Assembly (NCBI GenBank): GCA_007136565.1
Contig: SLGS01000170.1
Coordinates: 1-6,778 of the forward strand
Direction: 5' to 3'
DNA: 6,778 nt
Source: Clostridia bacterium
GTDB lineage: Bacteria > Bacillota > Sulfobacillia > SLMV01
Positions 1 through 5,080 of this stretch are shown here, piece after piece. The position numbers were made by a program, and so were the translations under genes. How positions within the stretch are numbered: position 1 is the first letter of the stretch; every line of letters starts with the position of its first letter. The notes below the pieces were generated by a model, which was not told where the DNA came from, ran no database searches, and saw nothing but the letters and a program-made list of their open reading frames with translations.

Positions 1-1
1 C

Positions 2-184
2 ACCCCACCCGATGGAGTGGACTTCTTAAACGAACCGGATGAAGTCATCGCCGGTGTAGTCGTCGCCACCGAAGAGCCCGAAGAAGAGGAAGAGGAGCTC
101 GACGAAGATCTCTTGGACCTCGAAGAGGGCGAAGAAATGGAAGAAGAGGGCGACGAGGAAGAAGACGAAGAAGAGAACGCTTGA
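2..184 (+). CDS. rplY: 50S ribosomal protein L25 (Ctc/TL5 type), C-terminal part only
   Basis: This is the 3' end of a gene whose start lies before the window; 60 residues are visible before a TGA stop at 182-184. L25 of the Ctc/TL5 type binds 5S rRNA in the large ribosomal subunit, and its C-terminal beta domain usually ends with a motif like PEGVxFLxDPDEVVATV. Here residues 3-21 read PDGVDFLNEPDEVIAGVVV, a good match. The fragment then runs into a low-complexity acidic tail: 27 of the last 37 residues are Asp or Glu, and there is no Lys or Arg anywhere in the 60 residues. Acidic tails are known in this family. The position directly before pth is the same as ctc before spoVC in Bacillus subtilis, which supports the call. 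Identification rests on a short fragment plus context; the N-terminal 5S rRNA-binding domain cannot be seen. Confidence 0.85.
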   Translation, partial: TPPDGVDFLNEPDEVIAGVVVATEEPEEEEEELDEDLLDLEEGEEMEEEGDEEEDEEENA

Positions 185-186
185 TC

Positions 187-192
187 GGAGGG
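187..192 (+). promoter_or_regulatory. Ribosome binding site that decides the pth start (GGAGGG)
   Basis: GGAGGG lies three bases after the L25 stop codon and six bases before the TTG at 199. This spacing is ideal for TTG 199 and rules against the earlier in-frame TTG at 181, which overlaps the L25 stop and lies upstream of this site. Its closeness to the L25 stop suggests that ribosomes finishing L25 re-initiate on pth (translational coupling, inferred). Confidence 0.75.
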
Positions 193-198
193 ATCCCA

Positions 199-783
199 TT
201 GCCGATCCGCCTCTTGATCGGCCTGGGCAACCCCGGAGAGCGCTACCGCCGGACCCGGCACAACGCCGGGTTTCTGGTTCTAGAGCGATTAGAGGGCTTC
301 CGCCAGACCCGTTGGCAACCAGGTTACGGTGGAAGATGGGCCGAAGCCCTCCTCGACGGATGCCCCGCGGTACTCTTCAAGCCGGGCACTTACATGAATC
401 TCAGCGGGGACCCCGTGGCGCGCATATTGTCCCGGGGGTTCTCCCCCGGTGAGATTTTGGTGTTGTGCGACGACCTGGACCTACCCCTGGGACGGATCAG
501 GCTCAAGCCCTCCGGTGGGACCGGGGGACATCGTGGCCTGGCATCCATCTCGGACGCCCTCGGTACGGGGGAGTATCCCAGGCTGCGCATCGGTATCGGT
601 AGGCCGCAAGACGGCGGCGAGCCGCGGGATTACGTCCTCGATGGCTTCGCAGAGGACGAGACGGAAGTTGCCGGCGCGGCCTTGGACTTGGCCGCCCGAG
701 CGGCGGTGGCGGCAGTCGCCGACGGTGTGGAGATCGCCATGAACGAATTCAACGGAATCGACGTCGCCGCCGGAGAGCCTTGA
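199..783 (+). CDS. pth: Peptidyl-tRNA hydrolase (Pth/SpoVC)
   Basis: Cytoplasmic esterase that splits peptidyl-tRNAs released prematurely from the ribosome, returning free tRNA. The 194-residue length is normal for the bacterial Pth1 family. Starting at TTG 199, the protein opens with MPIRLLIGLGNPGERY, the family's N-terminal signature. The active-site residues are all present: Asn11 (GNPG), His21 (RHNAGF), Asn67 (TYMNLSG), Asp91 (CDDLDLPLG) and His111 (GGTGGHRGL), matching E. coli Asn10, His20, Asn68, Asp93 and His113. RLRIGIGRP near residue 131 is also typical. An in-frame TTG at 181 would add six residues, but it has no good ribosome binding site, whereas 199 has GGAGGG six bases upstream. 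It follows L25 with a 14-base gap and is probably translated from the same message. The B. subtilis counterpart is spoVC, named for a sporulation phenotype. Nothing looks defective. Confidence 0.97.
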   Translation: MPIRLLIGLGNPGERYRRTRHNAGFLVLERLEGFRQTRWQPGYGGRWAEALLDGCPAVLFKPGTYMNLSGDPVARILSRGFSPGEILVLCDDLDLPLGRIRLKPSGGTGGHRGLASISDALGTGEYPRLRIGIGRPQDGGEPRDYVLDGFAEDETEVAGAALDLAARAAVAAVADGVEIAMNEFNGIDVAAGEP

Positions 784-843
784 CGCCGGGGATAACCTAG
801 CCCGACGGCGCTCTATCGATGGAGGTTGAGGGAATATCCTGTC

Positions 844-858
844 CGGTGGAAACCACCG
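844..858 (+). promoter_or_regulatory. Perfect hairpin in the pth-mfd gap
   Basis: CGGTGG at 844-849 and CCACCG at 853-858 form a perfect 6-bp stem around an AAA loop. No T-tract follows, so it is not a standard intrinsic terminator. It is the first of two hairpins in the 127-base gap (784-910), which contains no convincing gene. Its role is unknown; it could protect or process the message or help control mfd expression. Confidence 0.5.
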
Positions 859-878
859 AAGCGATGGACCACCAACGG

Positions 879-899
879 CCCCGGGGGATCTCCTCGGGG
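879..899 (+). promoter_or_regulatory. GC-rich hairpin covering the weak mfd ribosome binding site
   Basis: CCCCGGGG (879-886) can pair with CCTCGGGG (892-899) as an 8-bp stem with one G-T pair and a five-base loop. It ends 11 bases before the mfd ATG. The only G-rich stretch within normal reach of that ATG is GGGG at 896-899, which is inside the 3' arm, so folding would hide it. No T-run follows, which argues against a terminator. The stem is visible in the sequence; an effect on mfd translation is inference. Confidence 0.5.
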
Positions 900-910
900 T
901 TTGGCGTCGC

Positions 911-3900
911 ATGCCCGAATTTCGCGACATTTACGATGGACTGAAGGTCGGAGCCGAGGCTCACTTCGTCCACGGGCTCGTCCCCGGTGCGGCCACCTCC
1001 CTGGCCTCGGCGCTCCATCACTACCTCGGCGAGACCCTGATGCTCTTGGTTCCGGGTAACTCCGAGGCCGCCGCCATGGCCGCCGATGCCGCGGCGTGGC
1101 TGGGTGACGACGCCGTCGAGCTCCTGGTTCCCATGGATTTCATGCCCGAGCCCGAGGCCATCAGGAGCAGGGATGTCGAGGCGGCCAGGCTGCGAACCCT
1201 GGGGCGACTCGTCGAGGGTGATCCCCTGCTGATCGTAGCGTCCCTCCCCGCCGTAGAACGCCGGCTTCCGCCGAGGGATGCGCTCTCTCCGCTGATCTTC
1301 GAAATCCGCCGCGGTATGGAAATCGAACCCGGCGAGATCCTCGCGGCTTTGGAGTCCCTCGGCTATTCGAGGGAATCCATGGTCGAAATCCCCGGTTCCT
1401 ACACACAAAGGGGCGGAATCATCGACTTTGCTCCACCCACCATGGAGCACCCGGTTCGGGTGGAATTCTTCGGGGATCGCGTAGATGGCATACGTGTTTT
1501 CGATCCCCATACCCAGCGTTCCCTGGAAAATCTCTCGGAAGTCCTGGTCTCTCCGGCGTCGGAAAACCTGGCCCCCGGGTCCGAAGGTGACCTGGAGTCG
1601 GCGGCGCAGGCCATGGAACGGGATCTCCATCGGGCCACCGAAGATCTCGCCCGGCGCGGTCTTCGGGGTGCGGCCGACCGGCTGGAAAAGAGAATTCAAC
1701 GCCAGGTGGCCGGCCTAAGGTCGGGCCTCTTCTCGCCGAACAGGGATCCCCTTTTCCCCTACGTATGTGGACAAACCGAGACCATCTTCGATTATCTTCC
1801 CGACGGTGCATCGGTTCTCGTTTGGAACCCCGTCGAGATGGAGCGCCTCGGGCGCGGACGCGCTCGTGAGCTCGGGGAGAGGCGCGAGCGGTTGGTGTCC
1901 GACGGTACCATCATGCCCCGGCAGATGGACATCGTAATCGACCACGACACCTTCGAATTGCCCCCGCACGATCGGCCCCGGGCTTATCTTTCCACCATTC
2001 TCGGCAAAGTGGAGGGTGAGACGCCCGCGGGGGTGGTGCGCATGAGTAGCCGCACACCGGAACCCTTTTACGGGCAATGGGAGATGCTTCGAACCGAGCT
2101 CCGACGATGGAGGCAGGATGGAAGACAGGTCGTCATCGCCGCGCCCGACGAGGGAAGGGCCCGGGGGATCGAAGGCATACTCGGGGAGGATGCCCCCAGG
2201 GTCGAGATATCTCCGTTGGGAAGGGGATTCGAACTTCCGGGAGGACGCCTGATCGTCATAGCCGAGCAGGAGATCCGCGGCAAATCCACCGTCTCCCGCG
2301 GCTTCCGCTTGCCCCGGGGGCGCCGCAGTGCCCTGTCGAGTTACGAGGAACTTCGCGACGGCGACTACGTGGTTCACAGGCACCACGGGATAGGACAGTA
2401 CCTGGGTCTTAGCACCAGGGAAGTCTCCGGGGTCGAGCGAGATTACCTCACCTTGCGCTACGCGGAGGGCGACAGGCTCTACGTGCCGGCGGACGCCATC
2501 GATTTGGTCCACAAGTATTCCTCCGGGGACGGCGAGCCCCCCAGGATATATCGGCTCGGGAGCGGGGAATGGTCGCGGATCAAGGCGCGGGTGAAGGATT
2601 CGGTGCGGGACCTGACGCGGGAGCTACTGGAGCTCTACTCCGCCAGGGATAGGGTGGAGGGCCACGCGTTTCCGCCGGAGGGCCCGTGGGAGGTGGAGTT
2701 TCGCGAATCGTTTCCTCACGAGGACACGCCGGACCAGGCCGAAGCCACCCGCGAGGTCGCCCGGGCCATGGAGCGGGCGCGCCCCATGGATTTCTTGCTC
2801 TGTGGGGACGTGGGATATGGGAAGACGGAGGTCGCTTTCCGGGCTGCATTCAAGGCCATGGCCGATTCCAAGCAGGTGGTTTTCTTGGTCCCCACCACGG
2901 TCTTGGCACAGCAACACTACCACACCGCCCTGGAGCGCTTCGCAGGTTGGCCCTTCAAGATATCCCTGTTGAGCCGGTTCAGGTCCACTTCCGAACAGGA
3001 GCGTACCATCGCCGGCCTCAGGCGGGGGACCATCGACATGGTGATCGGGACCCATAGACTGCTGGGGAGCGATGTCGGTTTTCGCGACCTGGGGCTCATG
3101 ATCGTCGACGAAGAACATCGCTTCGGGGTGGGGCACAAGGAAAAGCTCAAGGAATTGCGTACCAGCGTCGACGTGCTGACGCTATCGGCCACTCCCATTC
3201 CCAGGACCTTGCACATGGCGCTATCGGGTATCCGCGATGTCAGCATGATCGAGACTCCGCCCGAGGATCGCCTGCCCGTGGTTACCTACGTGATGGAGTA
3301 TGATACCAGGTTGGTGGCGGATGCGATTCACAGGGAGATGGAGCGCGGTGGCCAGGTTTTTTACGTGCACAATAGGGTCAGGAGTATACACGTCGCCGCA
3401 CGCAGGGTGGAACGCATGGCCCCCGCGGCTCGAATCGGCGTCGCCCACGGACAGATGGCGGAAAGCCAGTTGGAGGCGGTGATGGAGGAGTTCGCGCGCG
3501 GTGACCTGGACGTATTGGTTTGTACCACAATAATCGAGTCGGGGTTGGATATGCCATCGGTCAACACACTGATCGTCGAGGATGCCGAAAGGCTCGGGCT
3601 GGCCCAGCTTTATCAGCTCCGGGGAAGGGTTGGGCGGTCCGACAGGTTGGCTTACGCCTACTTGACGTACCGATCGGGCGAAGTCCTCACCGGGCCGGCC
3701 GCCGATAGGCTCCACGCCCTGCGCGAGTTCACCGACCTGGGCTCGGGCCTACGCCTGGCAAAGCGCGACCTGGAGATCAGGGGTGCCGGGAACGTGCTCG
3801 GGGCCGAACAACACGGTTTCATGCTGGCGGTGGGTTTCGAATTGTACACCAGGTTCCTCGAGGAGAGTGCGGAGGAATTCCTGGGCGAGGGCCACAGGCC

Positions 3901-4363
3901 GGTGCTAAAACCCGTTCTCGAGCTGTCCGTCGACGCACATATCCCCCGGGAGTACGTGCCGGAGGGGGCCGAACGGGTCGCCCTCTATCGCCGACTCGGC
4001 GATCTCGACGAGGGGAAGGACCTTTCGGACTTGCTGGACGAGATCCTCGATCGTTTCGGCGATCCACCGGAGCCGGTGATCAACCTGGTGGATTTGGCGG
4101 AGCTGAGGATATTGGCGTCGGAACGCGGGGTAATCCGGATCGCCGAGGCGGATCGCAATGCTTTGGTTATCGAGGCGGTAGCCCGAGAAAGTGACCCCGG
4201 CTGGGGTGTTTTGGCCGAGGATATGAACATGACCGCCTCTGTACGAGGCTTCACGGGTGGGCGCCGGGTTTGGCTTCGCCCCCGAAGGCCGGGGGAGCCG
4301 CGCCCGACGATCGGTAAGTTGCGCGATATGCTCAGGCGCGTGCCTACCCTCGACGAGATTTGA
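911..4363 (+). CDS. mfd: Transcription-repair coupling factor Mfd
   Basis: ATP-driven DNA translocase that pushes or removes RNA polymerase stalled at lesions and recruits UvrA for nucleotide excision repair. At 1150 residues it is full length (E. coli 1148, B. subtilis 1177). Domains in order: a UvrB-like N-terminal module (about 1-260) without a working P-loop, containing YTQRGGIIDF and RVFDPHTQRS of the UvrA-contact region; the CarD-like RNA polymerase interaction domain from about 478 (YEELRDGDYVVHRHHGIG); then the RecG-like motor. Motor motifs are TPDQ, Walker A GDVGYGKTE (Lys638), Walker B DEEH (733-736), LSATPIPR (758-765), SGLDMPS and QLYQLRGRVGR (899-909). The C-terminal TRCF domain starts near 997. 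ATG 911 is used because it gives the expected N-terminus and no other start codon is in frame just upstream; its ribosome binding site is poor. It lies 127 bases after pth and 89 before spoVT, as in the Bacillus block, but no fin gene sits before it. Confidence 0.98.
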   Translation: MPEFRDIYDGLKVGAEAHFVHGLVPGAATSLASALHHYLGETLMLLVPGNSEAAAMAADAAAWLGDDAVELLVPMDFMPEPEAIRSRDVEAARLRTLGRLVEGDPLLIVASLPAVERRLPPRDALSPLIFEIRRGMEIEPGEILAALESLGYSRESMVEIPGSYTQRGGIIDFAPPTMEHPVRVEFFGDRVDGIRVFDPHTQRSLENLSEVLVSPASENLAPGSEGDLESAAQAMERDLHRATEDLARRGLRGAADRLEKRIQRQVAGLRSGLFSPNRDPLFPYVCGQTETIFDYLPDGASVLVWNPVEMERLGRGRARELGERRERLVSDGTIMPRQMDIVIDHDTFELPPHDRPRAYLSTILGKVEGETPAGVVRMSSRTPEPFYGQWEMLRTELRRWRQDGRQVVIAAPDEGRARGIEGILGEDAPRVEISPLGRGFELPGGRLIVIAEQEIRGKSTVSRGFRLPRGRRSALSSYEELRDGDYVVHRHHGIGQYLGLSTREVSGVERDYLTLRYAEGDRLYVPADAIDLVHKYSSGDGEPPRIYRLGSGEWSRIKARVKDSVRDLTRELLELYSARDRVEGHAFPPEGPWEVEFRESFPHEDTPDQAEATREVARAMERARPMDFLLCGDVGYGKTEVAFRAAFKAMADSKQVVFLVPTTVLAQQHYHTALERFAGWPFKISLLSRFRSTSEQERTIAGLRRGTIDMVIGTHRLLGSDVGFRDLGLMIVDEEHRFGVGHKEKLKELRTSVDVLTLSATPIPRTLHMALSGIRDVSMIETPPEDRLPVVTYVMEYDTRLVADAIHREMERGGQVFYVHNRVRSIHVAARRVERMAPAARIGVAHGQMAESQLEAVMEEFARGDLDVLVCTTIIESGLDMPSVNTLIVEDAERLGLAQLYQLRGRVGRSDRLAYAYLTYRSGEVLTGPAADRLHALREFTDLGSGLRLAKRDLEIRGAGNVLGAEQHGFMLAVGFELYTRFLEESAEEFLGEGHRPVLKPVLELSVDAHIPREYVPEGAERVALYRRLGDLDEGKDLSDLLDEILDRFGDPPEPVINLVDLAELRILASERGVIRIAEADRNALVIEAVARESDPGWGVLAEDMNMTASVRGFTGGRRVWLRPRRPGEPRPTIGKLRDMLRRVPTLDEI

Positions 4364-4390
4364 ACGGACTCTGCCGCAGCTGTTATGGTA
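4360..4390 (+). promoter_or_regulatory. Candidate spoVT promoter overlapping the mfd stop codon
   Basis: TTGAAC at 4360-4365 overlaps the mfd TGA and is followed, 18 bases later, by TATGGT at 4384-4389, preceded by TG at 4381-4382. This gives 4 of 6 matches to each sigma-A box plus an extended -10. The same DNA read as TGAACG (4361-4366), 17 bases, TATGGTA (4384-4390) also partly fits the sigma-G pattern (TGAATA, CATACTA). In B. subtilis spoVT is transcribed by forespore sigma-G, so a forespore promoter is expected here. Both matches are imperfect and this is a prediction by eye. Confidence 0.4.
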
Positions 4391-4406
4391 GCATATAGCA
4401 AAGGTT

Positions 4407-4436
4407 GCCCGGCTTTCCGGGCGCGGATTTCGCGCC
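4407..4436 (+). promoter_or_regulatory. Two overlapping, mutually exclusive hairpins in the spoVT leader
   Basis: GCCCGG (4407-4412) pairs with CCGGGC (4417-4422) around a CTTT loop. GGCGCG (4420-4425) pairs with CGCGCC (4431-4436) around GATTT. Both stems are perfect 6-bp stems, and they share bases 4420-4422, so both cannot be fully formed together. The second ends one base before the AAAGGAG ribosome binding site begins to open (4438). No T-tract follows either. They lie downstream of the candidate spoVT promoter and would be in its 5' leader. A switching role is inference. Confidence 0.5.
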
Positions 4437-4437
4437 G

Positions 4438-4444
4438 AAAGGAG
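4438..4444 (+). promoter_or_regulatory. spoVT ribosome binding site (AAAGGAG)
   Basis: AAAGGAG sits eight bases before the ATG at 4453 and is the strongest normally spaced site in the window. It fixes the spoVT start at 4453 and rejects a longer reading from 4405 that would run through the two hairpins. Confidence 0.8.
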
Positions 4445-4452
4445 ATCGCACT

Positions 4453-4992
4453 ATGAAGGCCACGGGGATCGTCCGAAAGATCGATGAATTGGGTCGAGTG
4501 GTAATACCGAAGGAAGTTCGCAGGACGCTCAAGATCCGGGATGGAGAACCCCTGGAAATATTCACGGACGACGCCGGAAGAATAATCCTGAAGAAGTATT
4601 CAACGATTTCCACCTTGAAGGACCTGGCCTTGGCCGCGGCCCGAGCCCTCAACTCCACGACGGGGCGAGCCGTGGTGATTACCGATCGCGACCGAGTGGT
4701 GGCGCAGGCTGGATTGGATGCCGACCTGGTCGATCAGGAGACGGGTCCCGCGGTGGAGCGTTGTCTCCGCGAGATGCGCGCACTGCGCGCGGCGCCCGAT
4801 GAGCGGCTGGTCACGACGAAAGCCGCCGACGACTGGATCGACTACTACGTCGCTCCGATGTACGATGGTAACTCGATGCACGGGACGATGGCACTGGTTC
4901 GCGGGCGCGGCGAAGACGAATTGACCGGCGAAGAGGAGGCCGCGACGCGCTCCGCCGCCGCGGTTTTGGCCGGGATGCTGGAAGCCGGGTAG
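4453..4992 (+). CDS. spoVT: Stage V sporulation regulator SpoVT (AbrB-family)
   Basis: DNA-binding regulator that, in B. subtilis, activates or represses sigma-G-dependent forespore genes late in sporulation and affects spore coat and germination properties. The 179-residue length matches the B. subtilis protein (178). Residues 1-52 form the AbrB/SpoVT swapped-hairpin DNA-binding domain: MKATGIVRKIDELGRVVIPK, then EVRRTLKIRDGEPLEIF and IILKKYS, almost identical to the Bacillus protein. Residues from about 56 to the end form the GAF-like domain (for example AVVITDRDRVVA and a closing AAAVLAGMLEAG helix), which drives tetramer formation and may bind a small ligand that is not known. ATG 4453 has AAAGGAG eight bases upstream. 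It sits between mfd and a flippase gene, as in Bacillus. A promoter of its own is likely (see 4360-4390). Its presence is the main evidence that the organism forms endospores. Confidence 0.96.
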   Translation: MKATGIVRKIDELGRVVIPKEVRRTLKIRDGEPLEIFTDDAGRIILKKYSTISTLKDLALAAARALNSTTGRAVVITDRDRVVAQAGLDADLVDQETGPAVERCLREMRALRAAPDERLVTTKAADDWIDYYVAPMYDGNSMHGTMALVRGRGEDELTGEEEAATRSAAAVLAGMLEAG

Positions 4993-4997
4993 GAACG

Positions 4998-5074
4998 GGG
5001 TCGGACGCTGAAGAGCCGACCCGGCACTAAGGAGAGGGTCGAAATCCTGATAGGATTCGACCCCGGGAACCGGG
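4998..5074 (+). promoter_or_regulatory. Structured leader of the flippase gene: hairpins with shared arms
   Basis: Hairpin 1: GGGTCGG (4998-5004) pairs with CCGACCC (5016-5022). Hairpin 2: GGGTCGAAATCCT (5036-5048) pairs with AGGATTCGACCC (5052-5063), 12 bp with one bulged A and a GAT loop. Hairpin 3: CCCGG (5062-5066) pairs with CCGGG (5070-5074) around GAA and competes with the base of hairpin 2. Hairpins 1 and 2 share the arms GGGTCG and CGACCC, so 5017-5022 can also pair with 5036-5041, and 4998-5003 with 5058-5063. A strong ribosome binding sequence, AAGGAG at 5029-5034, lies between hairpins 1 and 2, but no ATG, GTG or TTG follows at normal distance. No T-tract is present. The repeats are certain; a regulatory job is inference. 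Confidence 0.6.
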
Positions 5075-5080
5075 TGGGGT

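Noticed and set aside
181..198. Earlier TTG start for pth at 181
   Set aside because: It overlaps the L25 stop, lacks a ribosome binding site at good distance, and adds residues that precede the usual family N-terminus; GGAGGG is placed correctly for TTG 199.
779..800. Sigma-A promoter for mfd at TTGACG near the pth stop
   Set aside because: The only TATAAT-like sequence nearby (GATAAC/TAACCT) is about five to seven bases away, far too close for a -35/-10 pair.
826..1059. Possible small + strand gene between pth and mfd, in the place of fin
   Set aside because: The translation is Arg/Pro-rich, shows no resemblance to Fin and no Cys pairs, starts with TTG directly touching GGAGG without spacing, and overlaps mfd by about 150 bases.
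797..1699. 300-codon open frame on the - strand across the start of mfd
   Set aside because: It lies opposite mfd codons, has a low-complexity Gly/Arg-rich translation with no family resemblance, and is what a GC-rich gene throws up on its other strand. The + strand Mfd reading is unmistakable.
4405..4452. Longer spoVT reading with an upstream start at 4405
   Set aside because: The extra residues are coded by the two hairpins, and the conserved SpoVT N-terminus MKATGIVRKID begins exactly at ATG 4453 behind AAAGGAG.
4998..5063. Intrinsic terminator after spoVT
   Set aside because: The stems are strong but followed by a G/C-rich stretch, not a run of T, so standard intrinsic termination is not supported.
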